Shown: positions 1 through 11,777 of the stretch, in pieces | Position numbering within the stretch: the first letter of the stretch is position 1 | Layout of the letters: each line of letters opens with the position of its first letter | Source of the DNA: Toxoplasma gondii ME49 | Lineage: Eukaryota > Apicomplexa > Conoidasida > Eucoccidiorida > Sarcocystidae | DNA length: 64,000 nucleotides | Reading direction: 5' to 3' | NCBI RefSeq assembly: GCF_000006565.2 | Contig: NC_031478.1 | Span: forward strand, 5,480,212 to 5,544,211 | The notes under the pieces: model-generated | What the model was told of the DNA's origin: nothing | The model's input: the letters and a program-made list of their open reading frames with translations, nothing else | The model's database searches: none | Made by a program: the position numbers and the translations under genes

Positions 1-2936
1 GTCGACGCATTCAGGATATCCTTGCACGCGTTTTCGGCCGGATCTGCCCAATGAGCCGTGATCGGCGAGGGCGCTGCTGCCTCTGGCAGCGGCCCCGCCT
101 CTCGGCCGATAGAGCCCGCGAAGCCATGCGCCTTCTCCCGGTTCCCGGCCAAGGCCTGCTGGGGCTCTTCCTGGGTCGTCGCTGGCGACGCCTCTGTCGA
201 GCATGTTTCTGGAGAAAAAGTCTGTGGCTCTTTCGCCTCTGGCTCTGGACCGGTCGCGTTCTCTCTGCGTTCTTTCTCGGAGTCCCAAGATGTTCCCTCA
301 TACCGCGGCTGCCGCACTGCGTCACACTCCGATTCGCGTTTCCCGTGCACTTCTGCGGGGGACAGAAGCCCCCGGACGTCCGCCCGTGACGCGCCCTGCC
401 CTTCCCCCTGTCTGCCGACTTCGACGTCCGACCTGCGCTGAGAAGACGCCGAAGAAAACGAGTCAGTCGACAACCGTCTTCGCTGCGTGTGCGTGAAGGA
501 CACCCACTGGGATGTCGAGGTCTCACGGCTCCCGCCACAGCGCTCGGAGGCGAGCGTGGCCCCGTCCGATCCAACGCTATCTCGCGACACTGCCCCCTTC
601 AGTTTGCCGTCTGTCCGCCCCAGGTCGCCGCTGAAGGTCCCTTCTGGCGGCCTCGCACTGGCGTTTCCGCGTGGGCTAACTCCGAGCCCTGTCGCCCCTA
701 AGTTCGCTTCCTCTCCCCCCTCTCCCTCTCTCCTGTCTTCTCCAGCCGGCCGTGTCGGTTTTCGCAGACCCGCGGCGGCAGGTAGCGACGCTGCCTCCCG
801 CCACGCGCATTGAGTCAGGTCCTCAGGTTGCAGTGGCACGACCGCGCCGTCCGCAGCTGCACGCGTCGAGTGCCGCTTCTCCGAGGCTCCCTGTAGGCCA
901 GAAAGTGCATGCACGGGCTCTCCAAGACCCAACGGGGCTCGGAACGCGGCCCCCAGCGCCTGCGAGGCGTCGCTCGAGGCCGGACAGTGCGCCCCCGCGA
1001 GCCTCTTGGAGTCTTTGGGGGGTTCCAGAGTAGCTCGGTTCACTGCACCTGCTCCCGAGAGTCGCTTCGAGAGCGCCGGCGGCTCTTTTCCTTCGCGTGG
1101 GCCCATGCAGATGAGGCGCCGGGCGAAGAATCGAATCCACCGAGGCGGACGGCGCGACGACGGCAGGGTGACGCCTGAGGAAACCTCGCCCTCAACTGCC
1201 ACACCTCTCTCGGGCGCACCCTCCAGCCCCTCCAGCCGTCCTGCCTCGCCCTCCCGCGAACTCCGCCTCGCCTGGCCGCCGCGGCGCCATGTGGGCTTCC
1301 GTCGACGCCTCGTCCGCCCACCGCCCTCACTGTTGGGCGACAACGCCGCGTCTCCAAGAGTCTCGGCGGACAGGGGAGACACGGGGACCGGCGCGGCAGG
1401 TCCCGCTAGTTCTGGAACCCCCTCCGCAAGCGCAGCCCCGTCGCCCGGTCGCGCGCCAAAGTTCCGGCCCCCCCAGGTATCGACGGGAAGCCCAGACATC
1501 TGCGCTGTCGCCTCTGGGCCCTGAGTCAGAGGCCCCGCCTCCGTGTCCTTAAGAAAAGAACAGCGCGCGCCGCCAGCGTTTCTTCCGTGGCCCTGGACGG
1601 AGTCAGTTGCCACGGAAACGAAGCTGCTCCCGTTCTCTCCAGCGTTTCGGTGAAGGAAAGGTGTGACAGTGGAGACGTCAACGGCGGGAGGCGGGCGACA
1701 GGGGGGCGGCAAGGCAGAGCCGGCGAGCTCCGAAGAAACGCCCCGCGGACCGGGGAGCCCCGCAGCAGAGAACCGCGTCGAAGACTGGCAAAAGGCCGCA
1801 ACAGGCCTGTCTGGCGCCTTCTGGAATTCCGGCTCGTAGTGGCACAGGTACGCGGTCGCCAGAGAGGCGGCAGCAACGGGGCCTGCAACGGGCGCCAACG
1901 ACGAGCCGCCCCCCTCAGTCATGGCTGTTGCCTTCGCGGAGACTGACGGCGGAGCGCAATGAGGTAGTTGCTCTCGAGGCACCGCAAAGTCGGCCGACGA
2001 CGGAGATGCGTCTGTGTGTCTCTTGGCTTTCGTCCGAGGTGCCGCGACTGGCGAGCTCGCTTCAGCGGAGTCTGAAGAAGCAATTGAATGCGAGAAAGAA
2101 GTCTCCTGTCCCGCCACGACGGACGCCACAGGCCGCGCGGGATCTGCCGGCGGATCGCCTCCACCAAGCGCACCACAGCGCTGGCGGGAAGGTGCACGGC
2201 CACAAACAGAGAGGTTGTGAGTCGCGCAAGCGGAAGTCTCAGCACGCAGTTCCGCTCTGCGAAGCAACGCTGCCGCTTCCTCTCTCAGAAATGCAGGCGG
2301 CTCCGGCGCGCCGCTCGCCGTCGGCGGGGCAGCAGTAGGCAGCCACGCTGGGCGCAGGAGGGAAACTCTGTCTAGCGACCCGCGAGAAGACCATGAAGAG
2401 AGACTCTCGGGAGAGAGAGCGTTCTGCCTGTGCTCTGCGTGGCACCTCGGGTCCGCTTGGTCTCGCGCGATTTCGCCTGCAGAGAGCTTGATGAAATCTT
2501 CCTCCGCGGGACCTCGCTGGATGCTGGGGAGGGTCGTGGAGCGCCCGAAGTTGGTCTCCGCTCCGAACGTCGCGAGTCCGCTTCGACTCTCCGCGACAAC
2601 TCGCCTCTCTCCGGTAGCTGCGGCGCTGTCGCAGGTCCTCTTCGCGGCGCCCCTATAACAGCGGTCAGTCTTCTCCCAGGGCGAATAGAGCGTCATGCCG
2701 AGCACGCGAGAACCTCCAGTGTTTGCGTCCAGAGCGCCCCGGTCTTCATCGGTTGAGTCCCTGAAATCCTGATTTGAACCCGCAGAGCACGGGAGCCGTT
2801 TTCGAGGTGCGGAAAGGCGCGGCCGGTCGACAGCTGGGGCGCAGCCTGGCCCGCTTCCGCCGGACGGCCTTGGGCCGTCGGAAAGGCAGCCGGAATCTGT
2901 CTCTTGCGCAGAGAGAAACGCGCGGTTCAGGACCAT
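1..2936 (-). CDS. Large low-complexity hypothetical protein, 5' exon, continues off left edge
   Basis: Reading the minus strand from an ATG at 2936 gives an uninterrupted frame to the left edge, 978 codons without a stop. The first in-frame stop upstream is at 2991-2993. Neither other minus frame nor any plus frame stays open over this length. The protein is hydrophilic and rich in Arg, Ser, Glu, Ala, Pro and Gly, with scattered Cys and no membrane segment. It starts MVLNRAFLSAQETDSGC. No catalytic or binding motif is recognised, so no function is given. Long single-exon low-complexity proteins are common in coccidians. The gene is transcribed away from the plus-strand gene at 7644. The start is the first in-frame ATG; a purine is present at -3, but an extra upstream coding exon cannot be excluded. 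Several short plus-strand frames here (for example 1006-1524) are taken as shadows. Confidence 0.72.
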   Translation of the reverse strand, partial: MVLNRAFLSAQETDSGCLSDGPRPSGGSGPGCAPAVDRPRLSAPRKRLPCSAGSNQDFRDSTDEDRGALDANTGGSRVLGMTLYSPWEKTDRCYRGAAKRTCDSAAATGERRVVAESRSGLATFGAETNFGRSTTLPSIQRGPAEEDFIKLSAGEIARDQADPRCHAEHRQNALSPESLSSWSSRGSLDRVSLLRPAWLPTAAPPTASGAPEPPAFLREEAAALLRRAELRAETSACATHNLSVCGRAPSRQRCGALGGGDPPADPARPVASVVAGQETSFSHSIASSDSAEASSPVAAPRTKAKRHTDASPSSADFAVPREQLPHCAPPSVSAKATAMTEGGGSSLAPVAGPVAAASLATAYLCHYEPEFQKAPDRPVAAFCQSSTRFSAAGLPGPRGVSSELAGSALPPPCRPPPAVDVSTVTPFLHRNAGENGSSFVSVATDSVQGHGRNAGGARCSFLKDTEAGPLTQGPEATAQMSGLPVDTWGGRNFGARPGDGAALAEGVPELAGPAAPVPVSPLSAETLGDAALSPNSEGGGRTRRRRKPTWRRGGQARRSSREGEAGRLEGLEGAPERGVAVEGEVSSGVTLPSSRRPPRWIRFFARRLICMGPREGKEPPALSKRLSGAGAVNRATLEPPKDSKRLAGAHCPASSDASQALGAAFRAPLGLGEPVHALSGLQGASEKRHSTRAAADGAVVPLQPEDLTQCAWREAASLPAAAGLRKPTRPAGEDRREGEGGEEANLGATGLGVSPRGNASARPPEGTFSGDLGRTDGKLKGAVSRDSVGSDGATLASERCGGSRETSTSQWVSFTHTQRRRLSTDSFSSASSQRRSDVEVGRQGEGQGASRADVRGLLSPAEVHGKRESECDAVRQPRYEGTSWDSEKERRENATGPEPEAKEPQTFSPETCSTEASPATTQEEPQQALAGNREKAHGFAGSIGREAGPLPEAAAPSPITAHWADPAENACKDILNAS

Positions 2937-5900
2937 CCCCGGCACGCAAAAAGGTAGGGGCCAGACCTTTTTGTGCACAGGCGGGTGTGGTTACAAACGC
3001 GGAATGCCGTCAGGGGACAGGCCCAGAACCGTGGCGTATGGCCGAAGCTGCGCCACAGAAAAAACCTGTCTGAAGAGGGGAGCCTGTGTGGAGACGCGCC
3101 AGGGCGCACGCGGCGTCGCCGTCTCCTGGCTTCTCCCACAGACGCGGGGCGACACTGGAAGGCCTGACCAACCTCTGGAAGAGTCTTGCGAATCCGGACT
3201 GCCGCGGAGCTTCTCGAACACCTGCATACACTGGCGCCGCCGCGACGGTGAAACGCGGCGATCGGATTGGTGGGGGAGCGGCGGTGCTCTGGAACGGAGG
3301 GAGGCCATAGATTGAGGCCAGGAGAGCGCGTGCAGACTTCGCACTCAGGTGCCCGTTCGAGTACTCGGAGAAGCAACGGAGTACCATCCGAGTGGGTCTC
3401 GAGTAGCCCAACTTGTTGCTCCAAGATGATACGAAAGGCATCAAAACGAGCTCGGTCTCACGCACGACGGTGGAACCAGTTCAGAGGCGGCGGATAGAGA
3501 AATATATGACGGACTCAGACACGCGCCCACGCACGCATGCAAATGGGTGCCCATGAATGTAGAAAAACATATACAGTGTGCTTTTATATATATGAACGAG
3601 GCAGCTATTCGGCGACCAACAGAACGGAGTCTGGGCCAAGCGACTCGCACGGCTTTGTAGCAGATTGTTGCCAAGCTGACACCAGAAGAACAGGTCTTCC
3701 CGACGACGTCTGAAGCAGCGACCGCCGCCCTTCCACGTGAAATTGTGAGGGGGACTGTTGGGAGCTGAGGCATCCAGAGACCAAAAAAATTCGGGATGCG
3801 TGTGAGAGAAGACGAAACATCACGAGCAGACAGAAACGGCACACCAGATCAGCTTCACGCGTTTCCACAAACAGAGGACTGCCATAGCCTCGCCATGCGA
3901 AATCCAGAATGGAAATGAATGACAAGGGTAGACGGCAACTGCCGCATCTGCGGGCAACTTCGTGGAACCTAGAGCGGGCAGCAGCGCTGCTTAGGGAGGG
4001 GGGGCGGTTAGAGACTATTCACGCAATTGAGCGCGTGAGTCCGGTCCACGGGGGCCGTTCAGAAAAGTCCAGAAAAAGAAACCTGATTTTTTTTGCATCC
4101 ACATCCAGGCACCGCAGTTGTAGAGCACCACCGCGCCTACACAGAGACGGGCGTTGATTTCCAAACCACAAACGAAACGGAGTTTCACCAGTTTCTGTCT
4201 GTCCAGCTACCTCTCTAGCTTCTGGAAAAAGCGGCAACAGATCCCATTGAGATCTCCCTGTCCCGGCTTTCCGGCATGAAAGAGAACCTGAACGGCCTAT
4301 CCCGCGCGAATTAGTGGCCAGTCTCCTCATTGACGTATGTTCTTTCCCTGTCGCCGCGTCCTTGCCGATCGAAGCGAGGAGGCCCCGCTCGCAGGTACTT
4401 GCCTATAACAAGAGCTGCATGGGCACGCAACTACTGTCGCATTTAATGTCGTTTTTTTTAAGGTTGAGATGCAAATTGTCCGCTACCCTTGCTCCGCTCA
4501 GCCCGATCAAAACATGCGGTGGAATCGCACCGCCGACGAAACGAGGTTTTCTCACGTACGTGAGACCAAACCATCGAAGGTAAGGCAAGAGAAAAAAGTC
4601 CGTAGAGAGCAGCGGTTTGGCGAAAACTGGAAAGACATGACGAAACATCGTTCGCTCTGCCACAACGACGGCAGAAACTTCACTAGGAGCCGGCAACTAG
4701 CGACGGAAGGGAAAAGTGCATGCAGCTCAGGAAAGCACATCCCGACGACGTGATACGTGCGCTGTCGTGAAAATCGTGGCCCTGAAGAACTGTGGAGAGT
4801 TTGACCTGACCTTGCTTGCTGTTTGCGCAGACTCTTCCCTTCATGAATTCGGATTCACAATTGTTTCCTCGTGCCTGTCGCCCTCTGAAAGTAGGGCAGC
4901 AGTGTGTAGCGTGTAATAAGAAGCTCCGTGGAAAGACACCGATGCCTCAGGCGCTTCAGTTTGTCTAGTGTAGGCTTCCGTTCTTTACGGTTCGCAGTGT
5001 TCGTTTCTTTTCCATTTCACCAGGATGACACTCAGCCGACAGACTTCTGTGAGGGGACTGGTGAGGGCCTGCGACGGAGTGACGAAGTGTCTTCGTGATA
5101 TGCGGTGCCTCGCTTCGTTGCTGAATGTGTGTAAACCATGAGAGAGTCCAGGAGCGCCTTCTGGCGTGTGACAGAAAAGAGCGGTTGAAAGCTTACTCGA
5201 ACTGGAACTATCTTTCCCCTGCCAAACTGCTGTGGCCTCTGTTGTTGGACTAATGTGAGCATTGCGCAGGAGTAGTAGGGCGGTGGTGTAGGTGGACAAG
5301 CACGGGGTTCTGAAAGGAGCCACCCGTCCTCCGAACCATCACAGGCGTTTAAAGATCACTCCCCGTGGCATGCTTTCACTTGCCTTTGAAAGCGTGACAG
5401 TTTGAAGGAGTGCTGCCGTCTATGCCACATTAGAGAAGCGGGCGGTGCGCAGCGCAGAGAGGATGGGCTGCCGGGGACTTCGTTGCCCGCGCGTGCAGTC
5501 GTAGACCCACCTTCTGAGCAAGAGGGTAGCGAGACTTCTGCCACTCGAGAGCATTTTGCTCGGTACAGATCCGTTGTACACATCTGTGGTTGTTACAAAC
5601 AAGTAGCAGTGGCAAGTGGCATGCAGCCGTACCTGAGACGAAATGTTTCAGTGGGGCGGTGGCACCGAATGTGATACCGAACGGATACAGCCACTATTTT
5701 GATAGGACAGTCACACTCATAACGGGCGCAGCACGGATAGAAGTAGCGTGTTACTAACAGAATCAAGGTCAGATGCTACCGCGTCCTCAAACAACACATG
5801 AATAAAAGGCAACACTCGAAGATGACGTTTGCGAGAGGACGTTGACTGCCCGTATGCGAAGCATGTCTCGCCGTGGAGGCATACAAGAATCTTCCTCACA

Positions 5901-7643
5901 CAAGGCGTCATGTGCCGTTGTTCCGCAAACACGTTGACCCGGCCTGCTCTAGGAGCAGCGCTAGAAACCTGTTTTGTAAGTTGTTTGGAGGGGGGGAGGT
6001 GTACACATGTGCTGAAACTTTCCGGCTGCCTATGCTTTCTGAAGCTGAATAAATTGCAGTGGGTTTAGCTACACTTATCCCCGCAGTGCCACACCAGTCA
6101 TGAGGGTGGGCTCAAGCACCTCTAATTTCCTCTGGTTCGCTAGTGTTAGTTCGCAGGCAGCAAGCGCGTGGGAAAATATCGGCCGAATTGGTGGGATGCC
6201 ACAGTAGTGGAACTAAATCACCAAAGTTATGTTCCGCACGACCGTCGTCGACGAAGAGGGAAAGGTTGGTGAATGTGGGGATACGCGGTATTCTTCCAAC
6301 ATCCACCAGCTGTTGCCAGCCTCTCCTGCTATTGCATCTATGCGAAAGTGAAAGGCGTATGCCTCTGTGTACTACCTTGTTTCGTCCCTGCTCCGTGTAC
6401 AGCGTCTTCACCGGCGAAGTGCCTCAATCACTCAACAGTTACCGTCGGCGGCGCTGGGGGCGCAGCGTTCTACTCTTGTGTAGGCCCGCCACCGTACCAC
6501 GCTATGAACCCAAACTGATCGGGTAGCAGAGAACTACCGTCAGCTTCGATGTGTCAGGTTCTCCTTCCAAGACAGCTGAGAACACCTGCTGCCACTTGCC
6601 AAGCTACGTCTTACGACATGTTTTTTTACTACGTGTTAGCGCGGACCTCCGGCAGTTTTCGTTCGCCCGCGTCGCGCGGGATGCTCTCGTGCCAGCACCG
6701 ACCCAGTGTCTGGCGGTGTACAGCGCTGACTCAAATCGTTTTCTTCCAAGGTGAACCCGCTCACGCCAGTGACCCTCGCCACCCCACACAGGGTCACCGC
6801 GAGTCAGTGAACCCTGGCAACTGCAGTCAGCCATCTGTGGGCCTGTATTTCGCTTTTCCTATGTTATTATTTCTCTTGTGAGGCCTGGACTGTGCTATTC
6901 GGAGTGACTACGCCGGGGCTACAAGAATGACTTCCCCTGCCACGGTCCCGTGTCTGTCAAAACCGGGAGGTTCCCGACTCCGGTGGCTCGGGTACGTTGA
7001 ACGCAAGGCGTCTCTTTTTGAGCTTACGTAGCCGCGCAGCGAGATCTCCCGTTTGGTTCGCGCAGAGGCAGAAGCAGAACTGAACAACTGGTCGCGTCGG
7101 AGGTTCAGTACCAGAGCATGTATTTGTCGTGAACGTCTGTCGGTGCTTTGTGCATGGCGCTTCCTGGCGTGTTTGCCGGAGCAGGTGAGCAGAGCTGTAC
7201 GGTGTGGCAGTGCTCGTGATTGTCCTTCCCCGTTTGTACAGAAGATGTGGTAAAGGTCGTCCGTCTCGTCGTGAATCAGTTGACTTCGTGAGGGAACAAC
7301 AACTAATTCTGAAGCTGCCGTAGTGGCCTGGGTGCCGTATAGCAGGCATCGGTAGAGCATCCGTTACTGGGGACACTCGAGCTCGATCGGCTTCTTGCGC
7401 TTCCCAACGATCACTCAGCTACCGTTGATTCGAGCTTAGCGTGGACAGCGATGGGGACAAGCCAACTATGGCTGCCATTTGCTTTTGGGCGTGTTCCGCA
7501 AGACTGTCGTTTGTGAGCGGCATCAATGGTGTCTCTAGTGACAGCATGTCGGTCTGGGGTAACCTTTCGCGGTCTCCGGTCTCTTGCTCCTTCGCTGGTT
7601 TTCGAATCAAGCCTCATCTGGTTGCCCTGTTGGACATGGATCA
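2937..7643. other. Divergent intergenic region
   Basis: This spacer lies between two genes transcribed in opposite directions and should contain the leader and promoter of each. I found no frame with coding-like composition or paired splice sites. The longest open frames (for example minus 2927-3424 and minus 3441-3842) have uneven composition and no recognisable motif. A short inverted repeat of CCCGCG and CGCGGG lies near 6666-6680. No TATA-like core promoter can be assigned with confidence. Confidence 0.6.
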
Positions 7644-10600
7644 ATGCTGCTTCATCTCGGCCAAATGTGGTTCCGAGTCCCTTTGTGGGGGGCAGTCTGT
7701 GCGGCCCTGTGTTTCTTCCCCACCAAAGACTCACGTTGCCCCGAACAATCTGCGAGGTACAACTTGAAAACTGCGCGCAGGTTGTTGCTGATTGTGAATC
7801 TTGCGAATCTACTGTCGGTGTCAGGAAGCAATATACTCTTGGGTGTTTTTGCCGCTGACGTGTCCAGTGGTCAGACGTCGGAAGAAGACGATGGCGTACT
7901 CACGGGAGTCCCCCCGGTCACCCTTGAGCAAGGCGCGCCGTTGCTTCCCCAACAAACGGAGGGGCCTGTTGCCCCGGAGGGACCATCGGCACGGTCGCCA
8001 CCATCAGCAGAGGTCAAAGATAGTTCCGCTTCCTCTGGATCACCTTCTCGTGAGTCGCTAGCCCCATAGCTCCAAATTTGCAGTGAAAGCATTTGGTGAC
8101 AACTGTGGAGGCTCCAGGCCTCCGCTTCCCCGCTGAAGCCTTCATCTCGAGACACCCCGGTCGTCTATTTCATAGTCACCAGCACACGTGTGACACGCTA
8201 GAGTGACCAACGTCAGCTGTAACGGGTTGCCGGCAGTCGTTGCAGGTCAATTTTTTTCCTCGCGACAAAGAGCTCCAAGAGCTGTGAAGAGGTCGTGTGT
8301 GCCTCGGTGGCAGACTTACTCCATTTCGTAGCATTTGCTGATTTGATGGGCGGCTGGTGCACGTCATGATCTTGTGGCGTGAAGATATTCTGTATGGAAG
8401 TTACTATGTAGGCGCAATGGCTTCGCTGCCGCGTCCTGCACTGCACAAGCCACTCGTGGCACGCCCCGCTGTCTGATGTCCGTGTTTCTGCCAGCCCCAG
8501 GTGCTGAAGTGTCACCACAAGGAACCGGCCGTCCCACAAGTGAAGCCCAGCCCGTGGAGTCGGCAAGGTCTTCTGATTCTGAAGGAGGGGACACGGAAGT
8601 TGCTCATTTCACTCAACCAAAGCTGCGTTCTTGCACTCTAAGCCTGGATAAATTAAGACGGATGGTAGAGAATCTTCGAGAGCTACAGGCACGATGGCCC
8701 AGCCAAGATGAGGACACGCATGTCGCTCATGCCATTGAGCAACGCAAACAACAGCATGGAATTCAGAACCCTACTCCCCAGACCGTCGCCTATTGGGTAA
8801 GAGTAGCCAAAAACTGTTTTCGGCGACGGGCGCATTTGCATCAAGCTAGAATACAACAACTACGAGCCCAGCTTGAAGCCGAACGGCAAAAACTCTTGGA
8901 TATTGTAAACCTTCCGGTCCAGACGACGGACTCTCCCGCTGAGGCGTCAGGTGAGGGCCCTGGAGCTCGCTCCAGTGTCCCTGCCGCGGACACATCGGCC
9001 ACGGCGCACCGGATATTTGGCGGCACGCCGCTTCTCCCAAACTTTGAAGATATCTATGTTTGGAGGCTGAGAGCGATGCATCACGAAAGGTATTTGTGTC
9101 GTAGGGAAAAGGCTCAATTTTATCGCCAGTTTCTTGATAGGAGGCTGAGAAAGAACCCAGACGCCGACCAAAAGACTGTGACTTCGTGGAGGCGCGCGGC
9201 ACAGAGAGCATTTTCATCGTCTAAGTCAGTCAGTAGAATCAGAGACCGCCGACGTATGGCCCTGCTACAGGAGGAAGAAGAAAGGCTCCGATCAAGTCTA
9301 GCGTCAGACCCGGGAGCTCCTGCTGACACAGGATCCCCACCCTTTGGTGAAGGAAAAACAGGTAAGACATCGCTCCTGTCCGCATCTGAAGTGAAGCGGC
9401 GTGAAAGCACGGCGCAAGGTCTGCCGCAGCCTCGTATCCACAAATTTCTTCCGTATTCGGCTTGCATGTGGGAGAATTTTTCGGTGCATTCTGACGTCAG
9501 CCTGTGGGGCCAACCCCGAGTAGCCAAAATTCCAGGTCGACACTGGCGTTTGGAGCTGTAGATCCTACAAGGGACTCACGTGAGGCGTGACAGCACAAAA
9601 GAAGCGGCTGTTACAAACTCTGAATTTACAATCCAGTGTTTTCATGCCTCTTTCAGGTTGCTGGCTTTGCTATGGACGCGAGCCAGCGACGGTACCTGCC
9701 ATTCAGGTGGAGCCACCTGAACCAGAGCGACCACCACAGGAAACTGGCCCTACGGAAGACCCTCTTGAAGGCCCATCAGGCATTGGAGGTTCCTCAGGCT
9801 CCGGTGGACTGGCGGCATTTGACCCTACAGAAGACCCGCTCGAAGGTCCATCGGGCACTGCAGGCTCCTCAGGCTCTGTTGGACTTGCGATATCTTCTTC
9901 GAGTCCCGAAAAAGGTAATCAGCCGATACACAGTAGAAGCCCAATTCGAACTCGTTCCGTGACCAGGCGGCTTCCACAACGAGCTATGCATTCGGCATCG
10001 GAAAGCATGGAGTCTGCAAGCGAATCAGAGGATAATTCGACGGAAGAGCAGCAATCTGTAGCCCCCCATGACACGGGTGCAGCAGCGGCTCCGTCTGCAG
10101 AACCTCAGCAACCGGGAGGGACCCTTGAGACGCCGTACACTGTGATTCCAGGAAAGAGACCACGCGAAAGTTCGACCGGCGATAGCAGTGAGAGGACCGC
10201 AGGACACGGCACCGAGGATTATCCTGGGCTGTTGCTGCCGTTCAAAAAACGGAGGCTCTGGACCGTCACAACTGAGCCTGCTCAGCCAAGTGGCCCAACT
10301 GCAACCCATTCCCCTCCAACCGCTAGACAGAGATCACCTCATTCAGTCGCGAGCCCCAGATCATCGCCTCGAACAGCGAGCCCGAGACCATCTCCTCCAA
10401 CAGCGAGACCGATATCATCTCCAGGAACAGCGGGACCGATATCATCTCCTCCAACAGCGAGACCGATATCATCTCCAGGAACAGCGGGACCGATATCATC
10501 TCCTCCAACAGCGAGACCGTTATCATCTCCAGGAACAGCGGGACCGATATCATCTCCTCCAACAGCGAGACCGATATCATCTCCACGAACAGCGAGCCTG

Positions 10601-11140
10601 ATATCATCCCCAACAGCGAGCCCGAGATCATCTCCTCGAACAGCGAGCCCGAGATCATCCTCACCATACTCGAGCCCTAGATCACATCCTCTGGTCGTCC
10701 GCCCCATACCAATGTATCCGTTAACCGGCCCTCGAGGAACCCATACACTCTTCCGCCCCATACCACTGCGTCCGGATACAGGACAACCTCCACAGCCAAG
10801 CCCCAGACTGCCTTCTCCATTCAGGACGCGTCAGCCATCTGCACCCCCCAGCCCCACCTCGTCTTCATTCGTTGGATCAGTCTCCTCTCAACTGTCAAGC
10901 ACTAGCGTCTCCTTTTCATCGTCGAGCTCCAGCTCATCCCATTCATCTTCCAGCTCATCCTCTTCCTCCTCCAGCTCCAGATCATCCTCTTCGCCCTCCA
11001 GCTCCAGATCATCCTCTTCACCCTCCAGCTCCAGCTCATCCGCTGCATCATCTAGCATCACAGGAACTCCTCCACACAGCAGTTCTCCCTCATCTCCTCC
11101 ATACGACAGCTCTGGCAGCGATTCCCCTTGGTCGAATTGA
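7644..11140 (+). CDS. Putative secreted/membrane protein with duplicated helical module and Pro/Ser-repeat tail
   Basis: Three exons agree in phase: 7644-8049, 8501-9361 and 9657-11140 (TGA), giving 916 aa. Donors are GTGAGT and GTAAGA; the acceptor ending ctctttcag is clear. The N-terminus has two hydrophobic stretches (about residues 12-27 and 47-72), suggesting a signal peptide plus a membrane or late-cleaved segment. Exon 2 encodes two related basic helical modules of about 80 residues. Each carries an NP..., TV, W-x-R-x-A, F pattern (NPTPQTVAYWVRVAKNCF and NPDADQKTVTSWRRAAQRAF) followed by an Arg/Glu-rich helix. Exon 3 holds a duplicated 25-residue unit, Pro/Ser nonapeptide repeats and a long Ser tract. 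A second ATG at 7665 has the better CAAATG context and would leave a compact signal peptide. The layout recalls coccidian lineage-specific secreted families such as KRUF, but membership is only a guess. Confidence 0.75.
9749..9898 (+). repeat. Two 75-bp coding repeats (25 aa each)
   Basis: Copies at 9749-9823 and 9824-9898 encode units that both start PTEDPLEGPSG and continue with Gly/Ser. The period is a multiple of three and the reading frame of exon 3 is kept, so the repeat can change copy number without breaking the protein. Confidence 0.85.
10349..10660 (+). repeat. 27-bp Pro/Ser-coding tandem repeats
   Basis: About ten imperfect 27-bp units encode nonapeptides of the form ARPISSPPT and AGPISSPGT, alternating between a PPT and a PGT ending. 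They lie inside exon 3 of the gene at 7644 and keep its frame. Direct neighbours upstream and downstream are also Ser/Pro-rich, and the tract merges into a poly-Ser region at about 10910-11060. Confidence 0.85.
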
Positions 11141-11777
11141 TAGTCATCGTGAAGGGACTGGTTCCATGAGCGCCCTGTCTGCTTCAGCAATGGCGCAGGA
11201 TAGAGGTGGACGCTACGGCTCGCTTTGAAGTCACTCCCAATAGTGCACGTTTCTCCTTCTAACTCCACAGGCGATCGATTCTAACACCTGAGTTAAACGA
11301 GTCATTCAGTCATGATATTGTTCTACAAATATGTGGAGGAGGCGACATATCTCGTACCGGCTTCGCGGTACGTGACAAGTTGCTGAGAGAGAACCATTCG
11401 TTTCCACACGTAAGGAGCCGAAGGCATTCTTGATGAATGCTCCCTCTTTCTTTACATGACCGTTCTCTCGTGTACACATGCGCAATTATGTCGTTGCACA
11501 ACGTGCCTTTGCCCTCTGCACGTTTTCACCACCGCGCGAACCGATCATGTTCTTGAGAATGGACTGCGTAACTGAATGTGTCAGAGAACCAGTGACGTGC
11601 CTGCCACCGGCCAGAGACGCTCTATTAGTATGTTCATTCCCAGTCCAATCGGAGGGATCTGTCACGTCGACTGCTGTCTCGGTGGATTCAGTTACTAGCT
11701 AAGAACGCACAGACGCATGGACTATGTCACAACTGTGTCTCCACGGAAGGGTCTGGGAAGGAAGGGACTACGTACAG

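Noticed and set aside
2757..2785. GGTTCAAAT-like B box on the minus strand
   Set aside because: No acceptor, D or anticodon stem can be formed around it, and it lies inside an open coding frame.
10188..10761. Overlapping frames encoding RDRYHLLQQ-type and GLAVGGDDIG-type repeats on both strands
   Set aside because: They are other-frame readings of the 27-bp Pro/Ser repeats in exon 3 of the gene at 7644, whose frame joins two upstream exons in phase.
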